Positions 26,777-36,096 of a stretch of DNA of 64,000 nucleotides are shown here, one piece after another. This DNA is from Bacteroidales bacterium (lineage in GTDB: Bacteria > Bacteroidota > Bacteroidia > Bacteroidales > UBA10428). The stretch lies in the NCBI GenBank assembly GCA_016938235.1, contig JAFGVA010000121.1, positions 84,133 to 148,132 of the forward strand. Reading direction: 5' to 3'. The translations under genes were made by a program, and so were the position numbers. Position 1 is the stretch's first letter. Each line of letters opens with the position of its first letter. Under the pieces are notes generated by a model. It saw only the letters and a list, made by a program, of their open reading frames with translations. It made no database searches and was not told where the DNA came from.

Positions 26777-28054
26777 AAAATCAATTAACCTTTCAAGCTT
26801 GTTGTATCTGGAGCCTTTAATAAGTATTAGTTTTTCTTTAATTTTTACTTCAGTAAGTTTATGAATAAGTTTATCAGTATCAGAATATACTTCTATCGGG
26901 TATTGATTTTCAAGCGACTTAAATTCATCGCCAATGAATATACAGTTAAGTTCGTTAGCTATAATTTTTTCCACCAGTTTTTTATGCTCCGCCTCACTGA
27001 ATTCTCCCAGTTCTTTCATGCTGCCAAGAATTAACAGCTTATCCGGATTGTTCATGCTCTGAAGGCTGCTAATTGCAACTTCCATGCTACTTGGATTAGC
27101 ATTATAGCTATCAAGAATTAATAGATTTGATTCGGTTTTTAAAATCTGAGAACGATTATTCTGTGGTGTAAACTCTTCAATGGCTGTTATTATATCATCA
27201 ATTTGAACCTGAAAAAATAAACCAACAGAGGCTGCCGCCACAATATTTATGACATTATAGACACCGAAAAGCTGAGTAGAAAGCCATTTCTTGTCACCTT
27301 CCAGATATAGTTCAATATGCAGTTTTCCGTCAAAAGAATTATTGGAGGCGTAGCAATTTGTTTCAATGGAGCCATAGGGTACCACTTTGTTATATTCTGT
27401 CAGAAGAGAGTTTAATAAAGCATCTTCTTTATTGACAAAGATTGTTTTATTGTTTTCTTTTAAAAATGAATATAGCTCCGATTTTGCCTTTATAACACCT
27501 TCCGGGCCTCCAAAACCTTCAAGATGAGCTTTCCCGATATTAGTAATTAAACCATAGTCTGGCAGTGCAATTTCACATAACTCCTTTATTTCGCCAATAT
27601 GATTAGCGCCCATTTCAACCACAAGTATCTCGGTGTTTTGCTTTGCTTTCAGAATTGTAAGTGGAACGCCAATGTGGTTGTTTAGATTGCCTGCTGTTGC
27701 AACTGTTATATATTTTTTTGATAATACACGCTGAATTAGTTCTTTACTTGTTGTTTTTCCGTTGGTGCCGGTAAGCGAGAACACCTTAAACCCACATGCA
27801 GTTCTGTGATATCGGGCAAGTTGGTGGAGTGTTTTCAGAACATCAGGTACCAGAATAGTATTAGAGTTTAAGTATTCAGCTTGATCTATTACAGCATAAG
27901 CGGCTCCTTTCTTTAAAGCATCTTCAGCAAATAGGTTACCATTAAAGTTTTCGCCTTTTAATGCAAAAAAAATCGAACCGGGAATAATATTTCTGGAGTC
28001 GGTTGATATTTGTTGGTTACATTCAATGTAACGTTTGTAAAGTCCGCTAATCAT
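26771..28054 (-). CDS. murF: UDP-N-acetylmuramoyl-tripeptide--D-alanyl-D-alanine ligase
   Basis: Adds D-Ala-D-Ala to UDP-MurNAc-tripeptide, the last cytoplasmic step of peptidoglycan precursor synthesis. 427 residues from the ATG at 28054, beginning MISGLYKRYIECNQQISTDSRN as in the family; an upstream TTG at 28063 falls in the promoter. The ATP-binding P-loop GTNGKTTSKE is at about residues 96-105, with LVVEMGANHIGEIKEL, TNIGKAHLEGFGG and LILDSYNANPSSM further on. The gldJ-murF order is also found in flavobacteria. The start codon lies 6 bases after a -7 box, so the mRNA is probably leaderless. Confidence 0.96.
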   Translation of the reverse strand: MISGLYKRYIECNQQISTDSRNIIPGSIFFALKGENFNGNLFAEDALKKGAAYAVIDQAEYLNSNTILVPDVLKTLHQLARYHRTACGFKVFSLTGTNGKTTSKELIQRVLSKKYITVATAGNLNNHIGVPLTILKAKQNTEILVVEMGANHIGEIKELCEIALPDYGLITNIGKAHLEGFGGPEGVIKAKSELYSFLKENNKTIFVNKEDALLNSLLTEYNKVVPYGSIETNCYASNNSFDGKLHIELYLEGDKKWLSTQLFGVYNVINIVAAASVGLFFQVQIDDIITAIEEFTPQNNRSQILKTESNLLILDSYNANPSSMEVAISSLQSMNNPDKLLILGSMKELGEFSEAEHKKLVEKIIANELNCIFIGDEFKSLENQYPIEVYSDTDKLIHKLTEVKIKEKLILIKGSRYNKLERLIDFL

Positions 28055-28060
28055 AAGGTG

Positions 28061-28068
28061 CAAAAATA
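28061..28068 (-). promoter_or_regulatory. Candidate -7 box for murF
   Basis: TATTTTTG on the minus strand, followed by CACCTTATG. The 12-mer TATTTTTGCACC is identical to that before prs. It lies inside the T-run of the gldJ terminator, and the murF ATG follows six bases after the box. Confidence 0.5.
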
Positions 28069-28095
28069 AAAAAAGGCTGCTTATTCAGCAGCCTT
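28062..28095 (-). terminator. Rho-independent terminator of gldJ
   Basis: On the minus strand AAGGCTGC pairs with GCAGCCTT (28088-28095 and 28073-28080) around a 7-base loop. TTTTTTTATTTTT follows. Strong stem and T-run, located between gldJ and murF. Confidence 0.88.
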
Positions 28096-28118
28096 GATTT
28101 TATATTTTATAAACTATT

Positions 28119-29615
28119 TTATTGTCCACCTTTTCCTGAAGGGCTACCTACCCTGGTCATAGCACATCTGAATCCAAGATCGTCTCTCGATGATTTTTCA
28201 TCAAGGAAACGGCGTGTTCCTGGACTCATCCAGTAGGCTCTGTCTCTCCATGAGCCACCTTTATATACCCTGCTTTGGTCTGAAACAAGCGAGCTTTCAT
28301 CGTTCGGAGCCATTTTGTACATTCTTGTGGATCCTCTTTCCTGAACTTTTGCACCTGCAGACCAATCACCACCTTCAATTATCGATGACTCGTGATCACC
28401 ATCACGGTAGTTAATATAATCAGCTTTTTTATAGTTCCAGCGGTTTATGGCTTCTTCTTCAGGAACTTCAACATATTGTAAGCGTCCTAAGCTGTCTTTT
28501 TCAGCAGTATTACCTTCTTCGTCTTTTTTTAGTTGTTTGAAAACATTACCACGGAATGGGTTGAATTCATCAACATCCTGGAAGGATAGTGGACGATAAA
28601 CATCCTGCACCCATTCATTAACGTTACCAGCCATATTATATAAACCATAATCATTTGGCCAGTAAGAATTAACAGGAGCCGGAATTGAGGCCTGGTCATT
28701 TAAATCACCGGCAACACCCATCATGTCACCACGTCCACGAACAAAGTTAGCACGCATTTCACCCCGGTTACTTTTTATGTCTTGTCTCACATTATGGCCA
28801 TTCCATGGATATACTCTACGCTCGTAAACTCTTTCTTCGTATGAATTTCCGATCAATGCAAGTGCTGCATATTCCCACTCAGCCTCCGAGGGCAACCTGT
28901 AGCGGGGCAGTAAAATACCATCTTCAAGTTGAACTCTTCTTGTTTCCTGATTTGGGTCAAGACTTGGCATATTTTTATTTATAATACCTTCATATTGTCC
29001 GGCGAGATAGGAATCAGTATTAAAGTTTTCTTCATTAATCTGATTAGGATCCGGGCTTAAAATATCTTCGTCAATTAACAACTTTTCGTTAACACGGTCG
29101 GTTCTCCATACACAATAATCTGTTGCCTGAAGCCAGTTTACACCAACAACCGGATATTCGTTGTACGATGGATGCCTGAAGTAATAAAGCACATAAGGCT
29201 CGTTGTACGCCAAAGGTCTTCTCCAAACCAAAGTATCAGGAAGTGCATTTCTGTGAACCTGCGGGTAATCAACAAAAACCCTGTGTAACCAATAAAGATA
29301 TTCTCTATAGTCAATGTTTCTTACTTCGGTTTCATCCATGTAAAAAGATGAAACTGTTACCCTACGTGGAACGTTGTTCCATTCATAAATAACATCTTGT
29401 TCAACACGTCCCATTGTAAAGGTACCACCTTCGATTAATACCAAACCAGGACCGGTTTTCTGTTCAACAGAGGGTCTAACCTCAAATCCTCCATTATCTG
29501 GATCGTTGTATGCCCAACCTGTGGTTGTAGAGCCGCTTTTTGCTCCGCCTCCACATGAAATAAATAAAGTGGAAACCAGTGCTAAACTAGTGAAAACAGA
29601 CAGCTTGAAGTTCAT
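28119..29615 (-). CDS. gldJ: Gliding-motility/T9SS lipoprotein GldJ
   Basis: 498-residue lipoprotein with lipobox FISC, Cys21, and a body of the SUMF1/formylglycine-generating-enzyme fold. It shows GLVLIEGGTFTMGR, RLPSEAEWEYAA, NMAGNVNEWVQDVYRP, VYKGGSWRDRAYWM and a final DLGFRCAM. Key features of GldJ rather than GldK are the position next to porU-porV and murF, as in Flavobacterium johnsoniae, and the absence of gldL, gldM and gldN behind it. GldJ is needed for stability of GldK and so for T9SS and gliding. This protein is shorter than flavobacterial GldJ (about 560 residues). GldK remains the alternative reading, which is why confidence is not higher. Confidence 0.8.
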   Translation of the reverse strand: MNFKLSVFTSLALVSTLFISCGGGAKSGSTTTGWAYNDPDNGGFEVRPSVEQKTGPGLVLIEGGTFTMGRVEQDVIYEWNNVPRRVTVSSFYMDETEVRNIDYREYLYWLHRVFVDYPQVHRNALPDTLVWRRPLAYNEPYVLYYFRHPSYNEYPVVGVNWLQATDYCVWRTDRVNEKLLIDEDILSPDPNQINEENFNTDSYLAGQYEGIINKNMPSLDPNQETRRVQLEDGILLPRYRLPSEAEWEYAALALIGNSYEERVYERRVYPWNGHNVRQDIKSNRGEMRANFVRGRGDMMGVAGDLNDQASIPAPVNSYWPNDYGLYNMAGNVNEWVQDVYRPLSFQDVDEFNPFRGNVFKQLKKDEEGNTAEKDSLGRLQYVEVPEEEAINRWNYKKADYINYRDGDHESSIIEGGDWSAGAKVQERGSTRMYKMAPNDESSLVSDQSRVYKGGSWRDRAYWMSPGTRRFLDEKSSRDDLGFRCAMTRVGSPSGKGGQ

Positions 29616-29639
29616 GATAAATAAATTTTATATATCTTA

Positions 29640-29668
29640 AATTTACAACAAATACTAATTTACAACAA
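29640..29668. repeat. 12-bp direct repeats upstream of gldJ
   Basis: AATTTACAACAA occurs at 29640-29651 and 29657-29668, a 17-bp period, within the 66-base gap between the porP-like gene and gldJ. Possible regulator site or duplicated promoter element. Confidence 0.35.
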
Positions 29669-29681
29669 TTTTCTATTATAA

Positions 29682-30620
29682 CTATATTTTGGGACATTTT
29701 ATTGCGCCCATCTTTTTTCTTCTTCCTTTATACTGTAATTTATATAAAAAAGTTACTTCGTGGGCTGTCATTTTTGGATTAATTGATACAGCCGAAGACA
29801 AATTTAGGTCATATGCATAAATAAACTCATAATTATCAAATAAAATTCCTAACAAAAGAGCAATACTATTAACATTTAGTCCGGTTTGTGATATCAGAAT
29901 TCCCGACTTTATATTGTAAAAGCCAAGGTTTATACCATAATTATAGCGTAAAAAATCTTCTGTAATATAAACTTCTGCCATAGGTTCGATATAACCTGGC
30001 AATGTATTGTATCTGTTCGATTCGATATGTGACAGATAGCTTAAACATAAAGCCCGGTTCATAATGGGTTGATCAAGAAAGGGGTATATATTAACTATAG
30101 AAACACCAATGTTATGATCTTTCTGAAAAGTAAGTGTCATCCCGGCGTTTATAATTGGGTAATGGTTTTGTTCGCTTTGTAAATAAACAACCCCCGGATT
30201 CTCAAAATGCAAATTACTGTAGTCTAAACTTCTTAAATTATAACTGCCGTTTAAGCCAAAAGAAAGATAATTTCTGTATGCTATCTTTATTTTATAGGAA
30301 TAGTTTACTCCAACCGTTGTATTTGTTAAAAAACCTTTGTATTGCCTGTCGTGATTTAAAACAACACCAACATTACTGTTTAACGATGACATGGCATGGA
30401 AAAAAGCACCTCCATAGGTATTAAATAATCCATCTACAGGCCATTGATTGCGATAGTTCATCTGTAATAATGAATTTTCATTAATGCTTGCAAGCGATGG
30501 GTTATTAAAAACAGCATTATTATAAAAATTCGAAGTGAAATAGTTTTGTGAATAAGTTACTGAACAGAAAACTAATGAGTTTAAAAATAAAATAATGTAG
30601 ATTTTGAGACGGATTAACAT
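29682..30620 (-). CDS. PorP/SprF family T9SS outer-membrane protein
   Basis: 312 residues: signal peptide ending near SVTYSQ, then NYFTSNFYNNAVFNNPSLAS, the family start with its conserved Asn-Pro-Ser/Ala. A predicted barrel follows, with a VGVNYSYKI-type strand and a YEFIYAYDLNLSS-type strand near the end. PorP/SprF proteins work with T9SS substrates, in flavobacteria often one partner per adhesin. This copy has no adhesin gene nearby; it lies between gldJ and the divergent porU. It probably shares a transcript with gldJ. Confidence 0.85.
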   Translation of the reverse strand: MLIRLKIYIILFLNSLVFCSVTYSQNYFTSNFYNNAVFNNPSLASINENSLLQMNYRNQWPVDGLFNTYGGAFFHAMSSLNSNVGVVLNHDRQYKGFLTNTTVGVNYSYKIKIAYRNYLSFGLNGSYNLRSLDYSNLHFENPGVVYLQSEQNHYPIINAGMTLTFQKDHNIGVSIVNIYPFLDQPIMNRALCLSYLSHIESNRYNTLPGYIEPMAEVYITEDFLRYNYGINLGFYNIKSGILISQTGLNVNSIALLLGILFDNYEFIYAYDLNLSSAVSINPKMTAHEVTFLYKLQYKGRRKKMGAIKCPKI

Positions 30621-30804
30621 TCTATTAATACTATTTCGATATAATAAAACGTTAAAAGTATTGTTTTATTGAACAGTTTCGGTAATTGTAACTTAGTTTA
30701 TTATAAAATATACTGTAAAAAAAATTGAAATTATCTTTATATGGGCTTAAGTTCGCAGACTTAAAAATGTTTGTATTATATCAAAACAGAAAATTGCTTG
30801 TTGC

Positions 30805-33800
30805 GTGAAGAAAATAATTTTTAAAATACTGATGCTCAGCATTACTGTTTCCCCCTTATTTGGGCAGGAATTTGCTGAAAACTCGATATTGAAATCTGGT
30901 AAATGGTATAAGATTAAAGTTGCCGGCACCGGAATTTATAAACTTAGTTATTCTGATATTAAGGAATTAGGTTTTGATACACCTGAAAATATCAGGATCT
31001 ATGGAAACATGGGCAGGCAATTATCCTATACAATCAACGGGAGTGGTATAGAATCTGATGATCTCGAAGAACTTCCAATATATTCTTCGGCATTGGCTGC
31101 AGATTTTGGTGAAGATGATTATTACCTGTTTTTTGCACAGGGTACAGAGAATTGGGTGTATAATGATTTCTGGAAGATGTTTGAACAGAGTTTAAGCTCC
31201 TATGCAACAGAAAATTATTATTACATAACAAGCAGTTTTGGTCCGGGCCAAAGAATAGAATCAATTGACTATTCTTCATTAGCATCAGATATTACAATAA
31301 CAACTTACAGATGGCGCGGCTACTACGAAGAAGAATTATATAACCTAATTAATTCTGGCAGGCAATGGTATGGTGAAAAATTTAATAATTCGGATTTTAG
31401 TTATACGTTTAATATAAAAAACCTCATTTCAGGGAATGAAGCATTAAAACTTAAGATTACTACTGCTTTACGTTCAGGATCTGCAAAAGATGTTTATTTT
31501 TCCTTAAACGATAACAGGTTCGACACTGTCCGTTATACTTCTGTAAATATTGAAGATATTGAATCGATTTATGCCAGGCCCGATCGTAGCTATTACATTC
31601 TTCCGGGTCAGAAAGAATCGTATAAGATAAACCTTAGTGCAGACAATCCCGGCACCGACTTTGAAGCCTATGTTGATCATATAACTCTCACTGCTGAGGC
31701 AGATCTTTCAATCACTTCCTATCCGTTTTTTTTCAGAACCACGGCAACTTTTATTAATGAAAATATTAATAATGCCACTTTTATTGTTAAAGAGGCTGCA
31801 TCAAACACCCAGGTTTGGGATGTTACAGATTTTAGCCGGGTGCATGCTTTAAAGGGAAGCTTATCTGGCAATACTTTTACATTTAAGACGCCAGTAGCTG
31901 ATTACCAGGAATTTGTTGCTGTAGATCCATCAAAATTATATCCTGCACCGATTTTTACCGATGAAGGCAGAAACGATCTGGGGTGGATTGATAATCAGAA
32001 TCTCCATGCTATGGAAATTCCCGAACTTCTGATTGTAACTCACCCATTATTTGTTGATCAGGCTAATGAACTGGCAGATTTGCACAGACAAAAAGATGCG
32101 ATGAAAGTTTCGGTTGTTAAAACAGATTTGATTTATAATGAATTTTCATCTGGTAAAGCTGATGCCTGTGCAATCCGGAATTTTGCCAGAATGCTTTATA
32201 CTCGTTCCGGTAATAATAAAACATTTAAGTACTTATTGCTTTTTGGCGATGGCACTTATGACAACCGGAATTACAACGTGAACAACACCAACTACATACC
32301 TACCTATCAGTCCATAGATTCAAGAAACCCCGGTATGAGCTATACTTCAGATGATTTATTCGGGATGCTTGAAGTTGGAGAATGGGTAGAATCGGGTACA
32401 TTAGATATTGGTGTAGGCAGGTTACCTGTAAAATGGAATGAATCGACCAAAGAGTATGAGGCTCAGAAAATGGTTGATAAAATAAAACTTTATTACGGCA
32501 GTTCCCTGATGAGAGATTGGAGAAACAACATTATTTTTCTGGCTGATGATGGCGAGAGCGGCTGGGACAGCACTGTTTTTATGAAGGATTCAGACATACT
32601 TACCGAAACAGTTAAACAGAAGGCTCCCGGCTTGAATATCAATAAAATATATCTTGATGCTTATACCCAGATTAGTTCTTCTACCGGTGCATCATATCCC
32701 GAAGTTGAAAAAGCAATTATTGAATCGTTCAAAAAAGGTGCATTGGTTTTTAATTACATGGGGCATGGTGGAGAAAATGGCATAACACAGGAAAAGGTTT
32801 TTCAAAAGACAGATATGGATAACCTGACAAATTCGCCCTATTTCCCATTGTTCATTACAGCAACTTGCCAGGTAAGCCGGTTCGATAATGTAATTAAAGA
32901 GGGAGACGTTTATTCAACCAAAGTTTCTGCTGGCGAAAGTGTGTTGTTGAATCCAAACGGTGGAGCAATAGCATTGTATACAACAACAAGAGTTGTTTAT
33001 CAGTCAAGCAATATGGCGCTAAGCGAAAGGTTATATGAGCATATGTTCGAAAAGGATGATAAGGGTAAGCGTTACAGGTTGGGAGATCTTTTCAGAATGG
33101 CAAAGAACGAGTCGGGTGGAGAAAACAAACTGAAATTTGCGCTGCTTGGTGATCCGGCTATCATGCTTCCTTATGGAGAATATATTGTTGTGGCCGATTC
33201 AATAAACCACAAATCTGTTGATGAATTGTCTGACTCCATCAGTGCACTTGAAAAAGTTACGGTTTCTGGTCATGTTGCTTATGATGACAGCACATTAATT
33301 TCTGATTTTAATGGAATAGTTCAGTTTAGTGTGTTTGATAAAGCGTATATTGTAACTACCCGAAGCAACGATGGGATACCCAAGATAGATTTTGAACTAC
33401 AGGACAAACTCTTATACAGGGGGAAAGCTTCCGTTATTAATGGATATTTTACAGCAGCGTTTATCGTTCCAAAAGATATTTCATATAATATTGGTGCAGG
33501 CAAAATGTCTTTCTATGCTCAAAATGGAATAATTGATGCTAAAGGATATACAAACGATTTTCTTATTGGAGGAACAAGCAGCGAATATGAAAATGATGTT
33601 TTTGGGCCAGATATACAGCTATATATGAATAATGAGTCATTTCAGGATGGAGGCATAACCAGTCCAAATCCGGTTTTCCTTGCTCATTTATTTGATGAAC
33701 ATGGAATAAATACCACCGGAAATGGTATTGGTCATGATTTATCGGCAGTGCTCGATGATGATTATATGAACATTTATAATCTGAATAATTTTTACGAAGG

Positions 33801-34269
33801 CAACCTGGATGACTACCAAAGGGGTGAGGTCAGGTATCCGCTGTCTGAACTTTCAAAAGGGCAACATACAATTAAACTTAAAGTTTGGGATAATTACAAT
33901 AATTCTGCAGAAGAAGAACTTAACTTTTATGTCGAAAACAGCAATCATGCAGTTATTGAAGATTTATTTAATTACCCGAACCCTATGAGCGATTACACCT
34001 ATTTTCAATATACCCATAATTTAGTCGGCGAACATACTATTGTGCTTGATGTGTTCGATCTTTCAGGAAAGAAAATATATACAGTGAACCGTACAAATTA
34101 CGAAGGCGGGTTTGTATCAACTCCCCTGGAGTATAATTTAACAACTTTGAACGGCGAGGGATTACAGCCTGGCGTTTACCCATACAGAATTACACTTAGA
34201 GTAACTCCGGATAATTCAATAAAAACATATGAAGCTATTGAGTCAAGCCGACTAATAATAATTCCCTAG
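30805..34269 (+). CDS. porU: Type IX secretion system sortase PorU
   Basis: 1154-residue gingipain-like (C25) cysteine protease on the outer-membrane surface that cuts the CTD signal from T9SS cargo and attaches it to lipopolysaccharide. It starts at a GTG; no ATG is available nearby. A signal peptide covers about 1-19. The catalytic pair is His654 (FNYMGHGGENG) and Cys688 (FITATCQVSRFDN). The C-terminal ~100 residues show an Ig-like FlgD-type domain (DLFNYPNPMSDYTYF, VFDLSGKKIYTV). PorU itself carries such a CTD-like end in known systems. Cotranscribed with porV. Confidence 0.94.
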   Translation: MKKIIFKILMLSITVSPLFGQEFAENSILKSGKWYKIKVAGTGIYKLSYSDIKELGFDTPENIRIYGNMGRQLSYTINGSGIESDDLEELPIYSSALAADFGEDDYYLFFAQGTENWVYNDFWKMFEQSLSSYATENYYYITSSFGPGQRIESIDYSSLASDITITTYRWRGYYEEELYNLINSGRQWYGEKFNNSDFSYTFNIKNLISGNEALKLKITTALRSGSAKDVYFSLNDNRFDTVRYTSVNIEDIESIYARPDRSYYILPGQKESYKINLSADNPGTDFEAYVDHITLTAEADLSITSYPFFFRTTATFINENINNATFIVKEAASNTQVWDVTDFSRVHALKGSLSGNTFTFKTPVADYQEFVAVDPSKLYPAPIFTDEGRNDLGWIDNQNLHAMEIPELLIVTHPLFVDQANELADLHRQKDAMKVSVVKTDLIYNEFSSGKADACAIRNFARMLYTRSGNNKTFKYLLLFGDGTYDNRNYNVNNTNYIPTYQSIDSRNPGMSYTSDDLFGMLEVGEWVESGTLDIGVGRLPVKWNESTKEYEAQKMVDKIKLYYGSSLMRDWRNNIIFLADDGESGWDSTVFMKDSDILTETVKQKAPGLNINKIYLDAYTQISSSTGASYPEVEKAIIESFKKGALVFNYMGHGGENGITQEKVFQKTDMDNLTNSPYFPLFITATCQVSRFDNVIKEGDVYSTKVSAGESVLLNPNGGAIALYTTTRVVYQSSNMALSERLYEHMFEKDDKGKRYRLGDLFRMAKNESGGENKLKFALLGDPAIMLPYGEYIVVADSINHKSVDELSDSISALEKVTVSGHVAYDDSTLISDFNGIVQFSVFDKAYIVTTRSNDGIPKIDFELQDKLLYRGKASVINGYFTAAFIVPKDISYNIGAGKMSFYAQNGIIDAKGYTNDFLIGGTSSEYENDVFGPDIQLYMNNESFQDGGITSPNPVFLAHLFDEHGINTTGNGIGHDLSAVLDDDYMNIYNLNNFYEGNLDDYQRGEVRYPLSELSKGQHTIKLKVWDNYNNSAEEELNFYVENSNHAVIEDLFNYPNPMSDYTYFQYTHNLVGEHTIVLDVFDLSGKKIYTVNRTNYEGGFVSTPLEYNLTTLNGEGLQPGVYPYRITLRVTPDNSIKTYEAIESSRLIIIP

Positions 34270-34320
34270 GATTTACGTTTACAAATTATATTTTTTAAAT
34301 TCGCACCGTTAAACAAAAAA

Positions 34321-35478
34321 ATGAACATGTTAAAAAGAATAGTAATTGTTGTACTTGTTTTTGTTTTTGTAAATCAAGTTAAGGGTCAGACCGGCACTGA
34401 TGGAAGGGATGAAAACGCTCTTAACCCCATACGATCAGCTGTGCCGTTTCTTACTATTTCACCCGATTCAAAATCGGGTGCGCTTGGTGATGCAGGTGTT
34501 GCTACAGCTCCTGATTTAAGCTCACAGCACTGGAATGCATCGAAATACGTATTTATGAAAGAAAGATCGGGGGTTGCTTTGTCTTACACACCCTGGCTAA
34601 GAAGCCTTCAGGTAAACGATCTGAATTTACTCTATCTTTCCGGATATACAAATGTTGACAGGAAACAGGCAGTAAGTGGTTCAATTCGATATTTTAACCT
34701 GGGAGAGATAAACGAGGTATTGGAAGACGGAACTCCAACTTATAAGAAAATAAGACCTAATGAATATGCATTAGATATTGGATACTCAAGAAAATTTTCA
34801 GAATACTTTAGCGGAGGTTTGGTATTCCGTTACATTCGTTCCGATATTGCAAATGGTACCAGTGGTTTAGGCACAGGTAGCAACCAGGCAAGGTATGAGC
34901 CCGGTAATTCATTTGCGGCAGACATTACCACTTATTATCAAAGAGATATTAAGCTTCAGGGATATGACGGAGAAATGGCATATGGACTAAATATTTCTAA
35001 TATAGGTAACAAGATGGCCTATTCTCAAGATAAGGAAAGTCAGTTTATCCCGACAAATATGAGAATTGGTGGTCGTTTAAGTATCGATCTGGATTCTTAT
35101 AACAGTATTAGCGCTACCATGGATATTAATAAAATGTTAGTCCCAACTCCCAGCGATTCAGTCGATTTACAAACCATTGGGGTAATCGAAGGTATTTTTC
35201 AATCGTTTGGCGATGCCCCGGGTGGTGCAAAAGAAGAATTGAATGAAATAATGTGGAGCATTGGTACCGAGTACTGGTATATGAACCAATTTGCCATCAG
35301 AGCTGGCTATTTTCATGAGCATGCAAGTAAAGGAAACAGAAAATACTTTACTGCCGGTGTGGGTTTAATGTTAAATGTATTTTCATTAGATTTTTCATAT
35401 TTATTCCCGGCAACCGGAGGCAGAAGTAATCCATTGGCAAATACCATGCGATTTACGCTGGGATTCACATTTGAATAA
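34321..35478 (+). CDS. porV: Type IX secretion system outer-membrane protein PorV/LptO
   Basis: 385-residue FadL-like 14-strand barrel that shuttles T9SS cargo from the translocon to PorU. Signal peptide about 1-22, ending QVKGQ. The mature start ALNPIRSAVPFLTISPDSKSGALGDAGVATA is the family signature, and the end GGRSNPLANTMRFTLGFTFE is also typical. It follows porU with 51 bases between, and a long hairpin closes the unit at 35511-35567. Confidence 0.94.
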   Translation: MNMLKRIVIVVLVFVFVNQVKGQTGTDGRDENALNPIRSAVPFLTISPDSKSGALGDAGVATAPDLSSQHWNASKYVFMKERSGVALSYTPWLRSLQVNDLNLLYLSGYTNVDRKQAVSGSIRYFNLGEINEVLEDGTPTYKKIRPNEYALDIGYSRKFSEYFSGGLVFRYIRSDIANGTSGLGTGSNQARYEPGNSFAADITTYYQRDIKLQGYDGEMAYGLNISNIGNKMAYSQDKESQFIPTNMRIGGRLSIDLDSYNSISATMDINKMLVPTPSDSVDLQTIGVIEGIFQSFGDAPGGAKEELNEIMWSIGTEYWYMNQFAIRAGYFHEHASKGNRKYFTAGVGLMLNVFSLDFSYLFPATGGRSNPLANTMRFTLGFTFE

Positions 35479-35510
35479 AAAGCATTTATTTGTAGTTTTG
35501 AAATAAGTCG

Positions 35511-35567
35511 AAAGCTTGTTGTTGTACTTAAAAACTTTAGTTTACTTTGTACAGCAGTAAGCTTTTT
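35511..35567 (+). terminator. Long imperfect hairpin after porV (candidate terminator)
   Basis: Bases 35511-35527 can pair with 35549-35565 over 17 pairs with G-U wobbles, loop of 21 bases, ending in TTTTT. Less canonical than the other terminators. It lies between porV and ispF. Confidence 0.5.
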
Positions 35568-35601
35568 GCTTCATTATTATTTTCGTTAATTAGTATTAAG
35601 T

Positions 35602-36084
35602 ATGAATTTCCGTATTGGTTTTGGATACGATGTACACCAGTTAGAAACAGGAAGAAAACTTATATTGGGAGGAGTTATTTTATCTCATGATAAAGGGCCT
35701 GTTGCACATTCGGATGGAGATGTTCTTATTCACGCAATTTGCGATGCCATACTGGGTGCTGCAAATTTAAGGGATATAGGAGTCCATTTTCCGGATAATG
35801 TTGAAGATTACAAGGGAGTAGACAGTAAACTGTTATTAAAAAAAACCATTGGGCTTCTGAATGAAAGTGGGTACAAAGTTGGAAATATTGATTCAACAAT
35901 TTGTTTGCAAAGGCCAAAAGTAAAAGAGTACATACCAATCATGCAGGAAAAACTTGCGCTGGTTATTGGTATTCCTGCTACCAATTTATCTATTAAAGCA
36001 ACTACAACCGAAACTTTAGGCTTTGTTGGAAGGGAAGAGGGCATATCGGCCTATGCTGTTGTCTTAATTTATAGAAATAATTAA
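35602..36084 (+). CDS. ispF: 2-C-methyl-D-erythritol 2,4-cyclodiphosphate synthase
   Basis: MEP-pathway enzyme of isoprenoid synthesis. 160 residues. Zinc ligands are visible in GYDVHQLETG (Asp10, His12) and VAHSDGDVLIHAICDAILGAA. CDP-binding and product loops include DIGVHFPDN and the C-terminal KATTTETLGFVGREEGI. Normal length. It starts a run of small genes with the CoA-binding protein 12 bases on. Confidence 0.97.
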   Translation: MNFRIGFGYDVHQLETGRKLILGGVILSHDKGPVAHSDGDVLIHAICDAILGAANLRDIGVHFPDNVEDYKGVDSKLLLKKTIGLLNESGYKVGNIDSTICLQRPKVKEYIPIMQEKLALVIGIPATNLSIKATTTETLGFVGREEGISAYAVVLIYRNN

Positions 36085-36096
36085 CACTTAATTCTA

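Noticed and set aside
28119-29615. Reading this gene as gldK
   Set aside because: No gldL, gldM or gldN follows, and the linkage to porU-porV and murF is that of gldJ. I keep some doubt because both share the SUMF1 fold.
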